NCBI RefSeq assembly: GCF_014490785.1
Contig: NZ_CP051488.1
Coordinates: forward strand, 124,001-188,000
DNA: 64,000 nucleotides
Source of the DNA: Kosakonia sp. SMBL-WEM22
GTDB taxonomy: Bacteria; Pseudomonadota; Gammaproteobacteria; Enterobacterales; Enterobacteriaceae
Direction of reading: 5' to 3'
The notes under the pieces are model-generated. The model was not told the DNA's origin and searched no databases. It saw nothing but the letters and a program-made list of their open reading frames with translations. Below are positions 9,335 to 17,454 of this stretch, one piece after another. Numbering within the stretch: position 1 is the stretch's first letter; every line of letters starts with the position of its first letter. A program made the translations under genes and the position numbers.

Positions 9335-9766
9335 ATGCAAGAAATTATGCAATTTATTGGACGCAACCCGATACTCTGTATCGGCTGGCTTGCGTTGTTC
9401 GCCGCGGTGTTATACACGACCTTCAAAGGCGTCGCGTCGAAAGTGAAAGTGATTTCCCGTGGGGAAGCCACGCGCCTCATCAATAAAGAAGATGCGGTGG
9501 TTGTGGACTTACGTCAGCGCGATGATTTCCGTAAAGGTCATATCGCCGGCGCGGTGAATTTGCTGCCAGGCGAGATCAAAGCCAATAATGTAGGTGAGCT
9601 TGAAAAACGTAAAAGCACGCCGATTATTGTTGTAGACGGTACCGGCCTGCAGGCGCAGACCCCGGCAAACGAGCTGGTAAAAGCCGGTTTCGAGAAAGTC
9701 TTTGTGCTCAAAGACGGTGTCTCCGGCTGGGTCGGCGAAAATCTGCCGTTAGTACGCGGTAAATAA
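9335..9766 (+). CDS. yibN: Membrane-anchored rhodanese-like protein YibN, catalytic Cys absent
   Basis: The protein has 143 residues: one N-terminal membrane helix (about 9-30) and a cytoplasmic rhodanese domain with VVVDLRQRDDFRKGHIAGAVNLLP. Rhodaneses carry the sulfur on a Cys at the start of the active-site loop. Here the loop reads VDGTGLQAQTPA, with Ala where I recall Cys in K-12 (GMQCQEP). The only Cys in the protein is Cys15 in the membrane helix. Sulfurtransferase activity by the usual mechanism is therefore unlikely, and a binding or scaffold role is possible. It heads the run yibN-grxC-secB-gpsA. Confidence 0.93.
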   Translation: MQEIMQFIGRNPILCIGWLALFAAVLYTTFKGVASKVKVISRGEATRLINKEDAVVVDLRQRDDFRKGHIAGAVNLLPGEIKANNVGELEKRKSTPIIVVDGTGLQAQTPANELVKAGFEKVFVLKDGVSGWVGENLPLVRGK

Positions 9767-9798
9767 TTTACCCGGTGGGCTTTGGCTCACAGGGTAAA
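9767..9798 (+). other. Inter-cistronic stem-loop yibN-grxC
   Basis: Nested inverted repeat: TTTACCC (9767-9773) with GGGTAAA (9792-9798), then GTGGGC with GCTCAC inside, loop TTTG, separated by a single G/A mismatch. There is no T-run, so it is more likely an mRNA-stabilising or processing element than a terminator. It ends 15 nt before the grxC ATG, just upstream of that gene's AGGAGA ribosome-binding site. Confidence 0.6.
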
Positions 9799-9813
9799 AC
9801 CAGGAGAAGAGAT

Positions 9814-10065
9814 ATGGCCAATATTGAGATCTACACCAAAGCAACCTGCCCGTTTTGCCACCGCGCAAAAGCGCTGCTGAGCAGCAAAGGCGTTGATTTT
9901 GCCGAGCTGCCGATCGACGGCGACATGGTAAAACGTGAAGAGATGATTCAACGTAGTGGCCGTACCACGGTTCCGCAGATCTTTATTGATGCACAGCATA
10001 TCGGCGGCTGCGACGATTTATTTGCGCTGGATGCGCGTGGCGGATTGGATCCGCTGTTAGGTTAA
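9814..10065 (+). CDS. grxC: Glutaredoxin 3
   Basis: Small cytosolic dithiol glutaredoxin that reduces disulfides with glutathione and can feed ribonucleotide reductase. It has 83 residues from ATG 9814, preceded by AGGAGAAGA; the in-frame upstream extension to 9775 is not family sequence. The redox motif is CPFC (Cys12 and Cys15, counting Met) rather than CPYC as I recall for E. coli Grx3; Phe at this place is conservative. The TVPQIF cis-proline motif and GGCDDL glutathione-binding motif are intact. It lies between yibN and secB, as in E. coli. Confidence 0.96.
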   Translation: MANIEIYTKATCPFCHRAKALLSSKGVDFAELPIDGDMVKREEMIQRSGRTTVPQIFIDAQHIGGCDDLFALDARGGLDPLLG

Positions 10066-10104
10066 TGCTTTCTAAGCACTACAACACTTAAGGGTTACTT
10101 ATTC

Positions 10105-10572
10105 ATGTCTGAGCTAAACAACACCGAAATGACTTTCCAGATTCAGCGTATCTACACGAAAGATATCTCTTTCGAAGCGCCGAACGCACCGCACATCTTC
10201 CAGAAAGAGTGGCAGCCGGAAGTCAAGCTGGACCTCGACACCGCGTCAACGCAACTGGCGGACGGCGTGTATGAAGTGGTTCTGCGCGTAACCGTAACCG
10301 CCTCTCTGGGCGAAGAGACCGGCTTCCTGTGCGAAGTACAACAGGGCGGCATCTTCTCTATCGACGGTATCGAAGGCACCCAGATGGCGCACTGCCTGGG
10401 CGCATACTGCCCGAACATCCTGTTCCCGTATGCCCGTGAATGCATCACCAGCCTGGTTTCCCGTGGTACATTCCCGCAACTGAACCTTGCTCCGGTAAAC
10501 TTTGATGCGCTGTTCATGAACTACCTGCAACAGCAGACTGGCGAAGGTGCCGAACAACATCAGGATGCCTGA
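10105..10572 (+). CDS. secB: Protein-export chaperone SecB
   Basis: Homotetrameric cytosolic chaperone that keeps preproteins unfolded and delivers them to SecA. The protein is 155 residues, the E. coli size. The conserved core FQIQRIYTKDISFEAPNAP and the acidic C-terminal half are intact, as is the GAYCPNILFPYARE segment. The ATG follows TTAAGGGTTACTTATTC. Its TGA overlaps the gpsA ATG by one base (TGATG), implying translational coupling with gpsA. Confidence 0.97.
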   Translation: MSELNNTEMTFQIQRIYTKDISFEAPNAPHIFQKEWQPEVKLDLDTASTQLADGVYEVVLRVTVTASLGEETGFLCEVQQGGIFSIDGIEGTQMAHCLGAYCPNILFPYARECITSLVSRGTFPQLNLAPVNFDALFMNYLQQQTGEGAEQHQDA

Positions 10573-11582
10573 TGAACGCACTTAATGCTGCAATGACTGT
10601 GATCGGTGCCGGCTCTTACGGCACCGCTCTTGCCATCACGCTGGCAAGAAATGGCCACCAGGTTGTGCTGTGGGGCCATGACCCGAAACATATCGCCACG
10701 CTGCAACACGACCGTTGCAACGTGGCGTTCCTTCCCGATGTGCCTTTCCCCGACACGCTTGAGCTTGAGAGCGACCTGTCCCGCGCGCTGGCCGCCAGCC
10801 GCGACATTCTGGTCGTTGTGCCGAGCCACGTCTTTGGCGAGGTGCTGGCGAAGATCAAACCGCTGATGCGCAGCGATGCGCGCATTGTCTGGGCGACAAA
10901 AGGGCTGGAGGCGGAAACCGGGCGTCTGTTACAGGACGTGGCGCGTGAAGCCTTAGGCTCCTCTATACCGCTGGCGGTGATCTCCGGTCCGACGTTTGCC
11001 AAAGAGCTGGCGGCGGGAATGCCGACGGCGATCTCTTTAGCCTCCACCGACCCACAGTTTGCCGACGATCTGCAGAAGCTGCTGCACTGCGGCAAGAGCC
11101 TGCGCGTCTACAGCAACCCGGATTTCATTGGCGTGCAGCTTGGCGGCGCGGTGAAGAACGTGATTGCGATTGGCGCGGGTATGTCCGATGGCATCGGCTT
11201 TGGCGCGAATGCGCGCACGGCGCTTATCACTCGCGGTCTGACGGAGATGTCGCGGCTTGGCGCGGCACTGGGTGCCGATCCTGCCACCTTTATGGGCATG
11301 GCGGGGCTGGGCGATCTGGTGCTGACCTGTACCGACAATCAGTCGCGTAACCGCCGTTTTGGCATGATGCTCGGTCAGGGCATGGATGTTGAAGGCGCGC
11401 AGGAGAAGATAGGCCAGGTGGTTGAGGGCTATCGCAATACCAAAGAAGTGCGCGCGCTGGCGCACCGGTTCGGCGTTGAAATGCCAATAACCGAGGAAAT
11501 TTATCAGGTATTGTATTGCGGAAAAAATGCGCGCGAGGCAGCATTAACGCTGTTGGGCCGCGCCCGCAAGGATGAGCAATAA
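10572..11582 (+). CDS. gpsA: Glycerol-3-phosphate dehydrogenase [NAD(P)+]
   Basis: Reduces dihydroxyacetone phosphate to sn-glycerol 3-phosphate, the backbone for phospholipid synthesis; cytosolic. It has 336 residues. The Rossmann motif is VIGAGSYGTA near residues 12-21. VISGPTFAKE and GGAVKNVIAIGAG carry the substrate-binding residues and the catalytic lysine (in AVKN). The C-terminus ends ARKDEQ, three residues shorter than I recall for K-12. It is coupled to secB by a 1-nt overlap. Confidence 0.97.
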   Translation: MNALNAAMTVIGAGSYGTALAITLARNGHQVVLWGHDPKHIATLQHDRCNVAFLPDVPFPDTLELESDLSRALAASRDILVVVPSHVFGEVLAKIKPLMRSDARIVWATKGLEAETGRLLQDVAREALGSSIPLAVISGPTFAKELAAGMPTAISLASTDPQFADDLQKLLHCGKSLRVYSNPDFIGVQLGGAVKNVIAIGAGMSDGIGFGANARTALITRGLTEMSRLGAALGADPATFMGMAGLGDLVLTCTDNQSRNRRFGMMLGQGMDVEGAQEKIGQVVEGYRNTKEVRALAHRFGVEMPITEEIYQVLYCGKNAREAALTLLGRARKDEQ

Positions 11583-11618
11583 GCGGCTAATCGCAGGGAT
11601 TCTCATCACTATCACGTC

Positions 11619-11650
11619 AAGGCTGGCTGAGTCCGGCCTTGCTTTTATTT
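11619..11650 (+). terminator. Probable terminator after gpsA
   Basis: AAGGC...GCCTT (11619-11640) forms a short GC-rich hairpin, with TGG/CCG extending the stem around a small loop. It is followed by GCTTTTATTT. It precedes cysE by 16 nt, so partial readthrough into cysE is likely, as the gene order in E. coli suggests. Confidence 0.5.
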
Positions 11651-11665
11651 CGTCTGGAGTAAGCA

Positions 11666-12487
11666 ATGCCGTGTGAAGAACTGGATCTGGTCTGGAAAAA
11701 TATCAAAGCCGAAGCCCGCGCGCTGGCGGACTGTGAACCGATGCTGGCCAGTTTTTATCACGCAACCTTACTCAAGCATGAAAATCTCGGCAGTGCCCTG
11801 AGCTATATGCTGGCGAACAAGCTGGCGTCGCCAATTATGCCCGCCATCGCCATTCGCGAAGTGGTGGAGGAGGCCTACGCCGCAGACCCGGAGATGATCG
11901 CTTCCGCCGCTTGCGATATTCAGGCTGTGCGTACCCGCGACCCGGCGGTGGATAAATACTCAACGCCGCTGCTCTACCTGAAAGGGTTCCACGCCCTGCA
12001 GGCGCACCGTATTGGTCACTGGCTATGGACGCAGGGCCGCCAGGCGCTGGCAATTTTCCTGCAAAACCAGGTCTCGGTAAGCTTTCAGGTCGATATTCAC
12101 CCGGCAGCCACCATCGGGCGCGGGATCATGCTCGACCACGCCACCGGTATTGTGGTGGGTGAAACGGCAGTTGTCGAAGATGATGTGTCGATTCTGCAGT
12201 CGGTTACCCTCGGCGGCACCGGCAAAACCAGCGGCGATCGCCATCCGAAGATCCGCGAAGGGGTGATGATTGGCGCGGGGGCAAAGATCCTCGGCAATAT
12301 CGAAGTAGGACGCGGGGCAAAAATCGGTGCCGGTTCCGTGGTGTTGCAGCCCGTACCGCCGCACACCACCGCCGCAGGCGTTCCGGCGCGCATCGTTGGT
12401 AAGCCAGAGAGCGATAAGCCCGCGATGGATATGGATCAGCATTTTAATGGAGCCAATCACGGGTTTGAGTACGGCGACGGTATTTGA
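11666..12487 (+). CDS. cysE: Serine O-acetyltransferase
   Basis: Transfers acetyl from acetyl-CoA to L-serine to give O-acetylserine, the precursor for cysteine synthase; feedback inhibited by cysteine. The protein has 273 residues. An N-terminal helical domain (1-140) is followed by a left-handed beta-helix of hexapeptide repeats. Catalytic Asp143 (VDIHPAA) and His158 (MLDHATG) are in place. The C-terminal tail ending EYGDGI is the segment that in E. coli docks into CysK. The ATG follows CTGGAGTAAGCA. Confidence 0.97.
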   Translation: MPCEELDLVWKNIKAEARALADCEPMLASFYHATLLKHENLGSALSYMLANKLASPIMPAIAIREVVEEAYAADPEMIASAACDIQAVRTRDPAVDKYSTPLLYLKGFHALQAHRIGHWLWTQGRQALAIFLQNQVSVSFQVDIHPAATIGRGIMLDHATGIVVGETAVVEDDVSILQSVTLGGTGKTSGDRHPKIREGVMIGAGAKILGNIEVGRGAKIGAGSVVLQPVPPHTTAAGVPARIVGKPESDKPAMDMDQHFNGANHGFEYGDGI

Positions 12488-12491
12488 AATA

Positions 12492-12606
12492 TGCCGGATG
12501 GCGCTGCGCTTATCCGGCCTACAACTATTTTTGCCAATAACGCCAGAAGTGCGCCAGGTTGATGCGCGCTACCCGTAGGCCGGATAAGGCGTAGCCGCCA
12601 TCCGGC
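12492..12606. repeat. Inverted pair of REP elements (BIME) between cysE and trmL
   Basis: Two repetitive extragenic palindromic units in opposite orientation. One is TGCCGGATGGCG...TATCCGGCCTAC at 12492-12521. The other is GTAGGCCGGATA...CCATCCGGCA near 12575-12606. They are separated by about 50 bp of unrelated sequence. The pair lies between two convergent genes, the usual place for such elements, and matches the REP sequence repeated after glyS. Confidence 0.85.
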
Positions 12607-12627
12607 AATCCAATCCCAAACCTCACA

Positions 12628-13101
12628 TCAGCTGCGCAACACCGCGCCGGGGTAACCGAGCTGGCGCCAGGCTTCATACACCACCACCGACACCGCATTG
12701 GAAAGGTTCATGCTGCGGCTGTCCGGCATCATCGGAATACGGATCTTCTGCTCCGGCGGCAGCGCATCAAGAATGGTGGCGGGCAGGCCGCGGGTTTCCG
12801 GGCCGAACATTAAATAATCCCCATCGGCAAACGACACGGCGCTGTGCGCGGGCGTACCTTTGGTGGTTAGCGCAAACAGGCGCTGAGGCTTAGCGGCGGC
12901 CAGAAAGGCGTCGTAATCGGCGTGGCGCTGCACGGCGGTGAATTCGTGATAATCCAGCCCTGCTCGGCGCAGGCGCTTATCGTCCCAGGTAAAGCCCATC
13001 GGCTCAATGATATGCAGACGAAAGCCGGTGTTAGCGCACAGGCGGATAATATTCCCGGTATTGGGCGGGATCTCAGGTTCAAATAAGACAATGTTCAGCA
13101 T
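12628..13101 (-). CDS. trmL: tRNA (cytidine(34)/uridine(34)-2'-O)-methyltransferase
   Basis: SAM-dependent SPOUT methyltransferase (formerly yibK) that 2'-O-methylates the wobble base of two tRNA-Leu isoacceptors. The protein has 157 residues. The N-terminal LFEPEIPPNTGNIIRLCANT motif and the C-terminal knot segments LMFGPETRGLP and IRIPMMPDSRSMNLSNAVS are diagnostic. Its AAGGGGG ribosome-binding site is base-paired in a hairpin directly upstream of the ATG. It is co-directional with, but downstream of, the lld operon. Confidence 0.96.
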   Translation of the reverse strand: MLNIVLFEPEIPPNTGNIIRLCANTGFRLHIIEPMGFTWDDKRLRRAGLDYHEFTAVQRHADYDAFLAAAKPQRLFALTTKGTPAHSAVSFADGDYLMFGPETRGLPATILDALPPEQKIRIPMMPDSRSMNLSNAVSVVVYEAWRQLGYPGAVLRS

Positions 13102-13104
13102 GCA

Positions 13105-13124
13105 GCCCCCTTAATAGCGGGGGC
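13105..13124 (-). promoter_or_regulatory. Hairpin enclosing the trmL ribosome-binding site
   Basis: GCCCCC (13105-13110) pairs with GGGGGC (13119-13124) around an 8-nt loop. On the mRNA the 3' arm contains the only good Shine-Dalgarno (AAGGGGG) for trmL, ending 4 nt before the ATG. The site would be hidden when the hairpin forms, so trmL translation may be restrained. Confidence 0.5.
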
Positions 13125-13133
13125 AGGATAGCA

Positions 13134-13154
13134 CTCTCCCCAGGGCGGGGAGAG
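13134..13154 (-). other. Stem-loop between lldD and trmL
   Basis: CTCTCCCC and GGGGAGAG form a perfect 8-bp stem with a 5-nt loop, 10 bp past the lldD stop. Read on the minus strand it is followed by TGCTATCC, not a T-run. It may slow transcription or stabilise the lldPRD mRNA end rather than terminate fully. The T6 run lies on the plus-strand side. Confidence 0.5.
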
Positions 13155-13163
13155 CATTTTTTA

Positions 13164-14351
13164 CTACGCCGCATCGCCGTGCGACAGCGGTGCCAGCGCC
13201 GCCGGGATGTCACTCTGCGCCTGTACCAGCGAGTCCTTGCTGATTTCACGAATCGATTTCGCGCCGGTCAGCGTCATCGCTACGCGCATCTCTTTCTCAA
13301 TCAGATCCAACAAGTTAGCCACTCCCTGTCGGCCATGTGTCGCCAGCGCATAGAGATAGGCGCGGCCCAGCAGCACGGTATCTGCACCGAGCGCAATCAT
13401 TCGCACCACATCAAGGCCGTTACGAATCCCACTATCTGCAAGAATGGCAATATCACCCTTCACCGCATCGGCAATCGCTGGCAGCGCACGCGCTGAGGAG
13501 AGCACGCCATCAAGCTGGCGACCGCCGTGGTTAGAGACGACGATCCCATCCGCGCCAAAGCGCACTGCGTCGCGGGCATCCTCCGGATCGAGGATCCCTT
13601 TGATCACCATCGGGCCATCCCAGAATTCGCGGATCCACTCCAGGTCTTTCCATGAGATAGAGGGATCGAAGTTGTTTGCCAGCCAGCCAATATAATCCTC
13701 CAGCCCGGTTGGCTTCCCGAGGTAAGCAGAGATATTGCCCAGGTCATGAGGACGGCCATTGACGCCCACATCCCACGCCCACTGCGGATGCATCACCGAC
13801 TGCCAGTAGCGGCGCAGGGCGGCGTTTGGCCCGCTCATCCCGGAGTGCGCATCACGGTAACGCGCGCCCGGCGTTGGCATATCGACGGTAAAGACCAGCG
13901 TGGAACAGCCCGCTGCCTTTGCCCGCTCCAGCGCGTTGCGCATAAAGCCGCGATCGCGCAGCACGTAGAGCTGGAACCACATCGGGCGCTTAATGGTTGG
14001 CGCCACCTCCTCAATCGGGCAGACGGAGACGGTCGACAGGGTAAAGGGGATGCCTTTGGCATCTGCTGCGCCTGCGGCCTGCACTTCGCCGCGACGGGCA
14101 TACATCCCGCACAGCCCGACCGGTGCCAGCGCCACCGGCATCGAGAGCTGCTCCTTGAACAGCGTGGTCTCAAGGCTCAGGTCGGACATATTCTTCAGTA
14201 CCCGCTGGCGGAGCGCGACCTGCGATAAATCCTCGACGTTGCGGCGCAGGGTATATTCGGCGTAAGCGCCACCGTCGATATAGTGAAACAGGAACGGTGG
14301 CAGAATGCGTTTTGCCGCGGCGCGATAGTCGCTGGCTGCGGAAATAATCAT
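13164..14351 (-). CDS. lldD: L-lactate dehydrogenase (quinone-linked, FMN)
   Basis: Membrane-associated flavoenzyme that oxidises L-lactate to pyruvate and passes electrons to the quinone pool. The protein has 395 residues of the FMN-dependent alpha-hydroxy-acid dehydrogenase family. The catalytic base His275 lies in VVSNHGGRQLDG. FQLYVLRDR and DSGIRNGLDV form the flavin and substrate-binding segments. It is the last gene of lldP-lldR-lldD; its ATG overlaps the lldR stop by 4 nt. Confidence 0.96.
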   Translation of the reverse strand: MIISAASDYRAAAKRILPPFLFHYIDGGAYAEYTLRRNVEDLSQVALRQRVLKNMSDLSLETTLFKEQLSMPVALAPVGLCGMYARRGEVQAAGAADAKGIPFTLSTVSVCPIEEVAPTIKRPMWFQLYVLRDRGFMRNALERAKAAGCSTLVFTVDMPTPGARYRDAHSGMSGPNAALRRYWQSVMHPQWAWDVGVNGRPHDLGNISAYLGKPTGLEDYIGWLANNFDPSISWKDLEWIREFWDGPMVIKGILDPEDARDAVRFGADGIVVSNHGGRQLDGVLSSARALPAIADAVKGDIAILADSGIRNGLDVVRMIALGADTVLLGRAYLYALATHGRQGVANLLDLIEKEMRVAMTLTGAKSIREISKDSLVQAQSDIPAALAPLSHGDAA

Positions 14352-15124
14352 GCTTTTTTCTCCCTTAAATGAATCAGTTGCTCGTCGGGCAGGCGGGTAA
14401 TGCGCGCCTGGCGGGCCCGGTCTTCGTCAAACTGGCGAATCGTGGTGTGGACGAATGCGAGGTGCGCCATCATCGCCTGGCGCGCCCCCTCGGCATCGCC
14501 GGCAAGAATGGCGTTCATCACCGTGCGGTGTTGCTCCGTAAGCCGGGCGAAAACTGGCGGAACAAGGTACATGCGCTGGCGGCTCTGCTTTACCGAGGAT
14601 TGCAGCAGGTCGAAGAAGCCGCGCATCGTTTGTAGCAGCACCACATTGTGTGAGGCTTCGGCAATCGCCAGATGGAAACGCACATCCGCCTGCGAGGCGA
14701 GATCCGGGTCATCGGATTGCGAGGCCTCAAAGCAGAGCACGATTTTCTCTTTATCGGCGTCGGTGGCGCGCATCGCCGCATGCCAGGCGGTGCTGGCTTC
14801 AATCGCGTGGCGGGCTTCGAGAATATCGAAGCTGTAATCGGGGTCATCATTGAGCAGCGTTTTCAGCGGCTGGACGATGTTCTGCTCCGACCAGGCCTCA
14901 TGCTGCCAGCGCACAAAGGTTCCACCGCCGCGGCGGCTTAACAGCACGCCTTCACTCACCAGCTTGGCCAGCGCTTCACGTAAGGAGTTGCGCGATACGC
15001 CAAGCTGCACGGCAAGCTGGCGCTCGGCGGGCAACTTCATGCCCGCTTCCAGCTGTTGTTCGGCAATTAACGCCCGCACGCGGTCGGCGACCTCGTCAGC
15101 CAGGCGTTTGGGAAAGGTATTCAT
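14348..15124 (-). CDS. lldR: GntR/FadR-family lactate regulator LldR
   Basis: Transcription factor controlling the lld operon in response to L-lactate. It has 258 residues. The N-terminal winged helix-turn-helix contains QLAVQLGVSRNSLREAL. The C-terminal all-helical FCD ligand domain has the metal-binding Asp/His pattern expected of the FadR subgroup. It overlaps lldP by 4 nt upstream and lldD by 4 nt downstream, so the regulator is translated with its targets. Two matching palindromes lie upstream of lldP. Confidence 0.95.
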   Translation of the reverse strand: MNTFPKRLADEVADRVRALIAEQQLEAGMKLPAERQLAVQLGVSRNSLREALAKLVSEGVLLSRRGGGTFVRWQHEAWSEQNIVQPLKTLLNDDPDYSFDILEARHAIEASTAWHAAMRATDADKEKIVLCFEASQSDDPDLASQADVRFHLAIAEASHNVVLLQTMRGFFDLLQSSVKQSRQRMYLVPPVFARLTEQHRTVMNAILAGDAEGARQAMMAHLAFVHTTIRQFDEDRARQARITRLPDEQLIHLREKKA

Positions 15125-16776
15125 GGGATCATCCAGGTCAGCACATAGGCCTGCAGGGTAGTGATCACCCCGACCATGCAGGTGAATATCAGGCTGTGTT
15201 TCACTGTAAAGCGGAAGAGATCGGACTCTTTGCCCACCAGCCCCACCGCCGCACAGGCGATAGCGATGGATTGCGGCGAGATCATCTTACCGGTGACGCC
15301 GCCGGTGGTGTTAGCCGCCACCATCAGCACATCTGAAACGCCAATCTGCTGCGCAGCCGTGGCTTGTAGCGCGGCAAACAGCGCGTTTGATGAGGTATCG
15401 GAGCCGGTTAAAAAGACCCCCAGCCAGCCAAGGAACGGCGAGAAAAAGGTAAACGCGCTGCCGGTATGCGCCAGCGCTAACGCCAGCGTCGACGACAGGC
15501 CCGAGTAGTTGGAGATAAAGGCGAAAGCCAGCACCATGCCGATGGAGTAGATGGGCAGCGCCAGCTCTTTCAGCGTACCGGCAAAGGTAGTGATGGCATC
15601 CTTTGGTTTCATCTTCAGCCACACAATCGAGAGGATTGCCGCAAAGAGAATGGCGGTGCCGGTGGCAGAGAACCAGTCGAACTTATAGACCGCCGCATAC
15701 GGCGTGGCGGTGTTCACCACCGGCGGCATGCGCGCCACCAGCTTATCGAGGTGCGGCACAGAGATATTAAACACCCAGTCGTAGAGCGCACCGCCCGGCG
15801 CAAAGAGCGCTTTAAAGGGCGGAACACTCCACAGCGTCACAGTCGCGGTCAGGAACAGGAAGGGCGACCAGGCGCGCAGGATCTGCCCGGCGCTGTATCG
15901 GGTGCGGGATAGATCGAGATCGACCTGCGACGCCCCCATATCACCAAAGCGGAAAATGCGCACCGGCTTCCAGCGTTTGAGGAACAGCGTCAGGCAGACC
16001 AGCGACACCAGCGAGGAGATGATGTCTGGCAGCTCCGGGCCGATAAAGTTCGAGCTGAGATATTGCGCAATGGCGAACGATCCACCGGCCACCATCACCG
16101 CAGGCCAGGTCTCTTTCACCCCGCGCCAGCCATCCATAATCGCCATGATCCAGAAGAGCACAATAATGGTCAGGAAGGGGAGCTGACGGCCCACCATCTG
16201 GCCGATTTCGAAGCTGTCTAACCCGGTCACCTGGCCGGCAACCAGAATCGGAATCCCCATCGCACCGAATGCCACCGGCGCGGTATTTACAATCAGGCAC
16301 AGCCCGGCGGCATAGAGCGGGTTAAAGCCCAGCCCCACCAGCAGGGCGGCGGTGATCGCCACCGGCGCGCCAAACCCGGCAGCCCCTTCGAGAAACGCGC
16401 CAAACGAGAAGCCGACAATCAGCATCTGCAAACGTTGGTCTGGCGTAATGGAGAGAATCGACGAGCGAATAATGTCGAACTGGCCGGTTTTGACGGAGAT
16501 CTTATAGACAAAGACAGCGGCGATAATGATCCACGCGATGGGCCACAGGCCATAGAAAAAGCCGTACACCACCGACGCCAGCGCGCGATCCAGTGGCATT
16601 TTGTAGAACAGCAGCGCAACGGCAAGGGCGATGGCGACGGTCCAGCTTGCCGCAACGTAGCCTTTAAGCTTTAGCTTTATCAGCGCGAAAAAGAAGAACA
16701 GGATCGGAAGCGATGCGATGAGGCTGGAAAGCCAGAGATTACCAGCCGGGTCATAGTTCTGTTGCCAGAGCGTCAT
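15121..16776 (-). CDS. lldP: L-lactate permease
   Basis: Inner-membrane proton symporter for L-lactate (also D-lactate and glycolate in E. coli), LctP family. It has 551 residues with at least twelve hydrophobic segments. Typical LctP sequences include FSFGAFLEGAAGFGAPVAI in the middle and FLGWLGVFLTGSDTSSNALF near the C-terminus. It is the first gene of the operon; its start follows AGGAGACCTGC. Expression is probably set by LldR at two upstream sites. Confidence 0.96.
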   Translation of the reverse strand: MTLWQQNYDPAGNLWLSSLIASLPILFFFFALIKLKLKGYVAASWTVAIALAVALLFYKMPLDRALASVVYGFFYGLWPIAWIIIAAVFVYKISVKTGQFDIIRSSILSITPDQRLQMLIVGFSFGAFLEGAAGFGAPVAITAALLVGLGFNPLYAAGLCLIVNTAPVAFGAMGIPILVAGQVTGLDSFEIGQMVGRQLPFLTIIVLFWIMAIMDGWRGVKETWPAVMVAGGSFAIAQYLSSNFIGPELPDIISSLVSLVCLTLFLKRWKPVRIFRFGDMGASQVDLDLSRTRYSAGQILRAWSPFLFLTATVTLWSVPPFKALFAPGGALYDWVFNISVPHLDKLVARMPPVVNTATPYAAVYKFDWFSATGTAILFAAILSIVWLKMKPKDAITTFAGTLKELALPIYSIGMVLAFAFISNYSGLSSTLALALAHTGSAFTFFSPFLGWLGVFLTGSDTSSNALFAALQATAAQQIGVSDVLMVAANTTGGVTGKMISPQSIAIACAAVGLVGKESDLFRFTVKHSLIFTCMVGVITTLQAYVLTWMIP

Positions 16777-16850
16777 GCAGGTCTCCTGAGAACCACGGCA
16801 AAACCGCGAGCGATAAGTCTCTGCTTAGCTCTGTCTCACAGGTTTTGTAA

Positions 16851-16867
16851 AAGTGGTCCTGCCAATG
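16851..16867 (-). promoter_or_regulatory. LldR-like operator, promoter-proximal
   Basis: GTGG-TCCTG-CCAAT gives half sites TGG and CCA separated by 5 bp, a FadR/LldR-type imperfect palindrome. It lies about 80 bp upstream of the lldP start. Its centre is about 126 bp from a second, better palindrome further upstream. From memory the two E. coli LldR operators are about 127 bp apart. Confidence 0.6.
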
Positions 16868-16976
16868 CGGTTGTGTAGGGTTTGTGATAACGAATGGTTA
16901 TCCAAATGTTGCGGCGTGGCAATCTGGCTGTGAAGGGATTTAGTGGAACTGTGAAGCGCGGAGAAAAAGCAGGGAG

Positions 16977-16993
16977 AATTGGTAGGGCCAATT
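16977..16993 (-). promoter_or_regulatory. LldR-like operator, distal
   Basis: AATTGG-TAGGG-CCAATT is a perfect 6-bp inverted repeat with a 5-bp spacer, about 200 bp upstream of lldP. It matches the FadR/LldR-type TTGG-N5-CCAA pattern. Together with the proximal copy it suggests looping across the promoter. Confidence 0.7.
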
Positions 16994-17037
16994 AAGGCCG
17001 CCCGCGCGCTCAATGGAGGCGGGGCGGCGAGAAGCTA

Positions 17038-17400
17038 TCAGAATTCGGTGTTGGCGAAGCCGGTCATCGCGTCGAGCCCCATTTCACGGCCCAGCGCCGT
17101 CATTGGATGAACCACGATAATCCCGCGCACGCTCTTTTTCAGCTTGCCGAGATCGGCCTGCTCTTTCTTGGTAATCGGACGGCTGAAGCGCATTTTGGTC
17201 AGCTTCTGCGCCTCCTTACTCAGTTTCTGGCTATACTGGTCGCGCAGGCGGGCGATTTCGGTCTCCAGCGTGGTCTTCTCTTTTTCCAGTTCGGCGTACT
17301 TCTCAGCCGCGTCAACCAGAGAGAGCTCCGCCTGCTGGTGGCGGATGGCGTCGAGACGGTCGCTCAGACGCTTAATTTCGTTTTTTTCGACTTCTTTCAT
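17038..17400 (-). CDS. yibL: Ribosome-associated protein YibL (DUF2810)
   Basis: Small charged cytosolic protein reported to associate with ribosomes in E. coli; its role is not settled. It has 120 residues from ATG 17400 (MKEVEKNEIKRLSDRLDAIR), the K-12 length and start. A start at 17409 is possible; longer extension is unlikely. Residues 5-65 are a predicted coiled coil rich in Glu, Lys and Leu. The C-terminal half, with KKSVRGIIVVHPMTALGREM, is the conserved DUF core. It lies between mtlR and lldP on the same strand. Confidence 0.93.
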   Translation of the reverse strand: MKEVEKNEIKRLSDRLDAIRHQQAELSLVDAAEKYAELEKEKTTLETEIARLRDQYSQKLSKEAQKLTKMRFSRPITKKEQADLGKLKKSVRGIIVVHPMTALGREMGLDAMTGFANTEF

Positions 17401-17454
17401 GATAGGCATTTTCTTCAGGAACAAACTGCAAGGATACAACACTTCAGGAGGGGA

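Noticed and set aside
9814..10065. Loss of function in GrxC because CPYC is replaced by CPFC
   Set aside because: Both cysteines remain and Phe for Tyr is conservative; the enzyme should be active.
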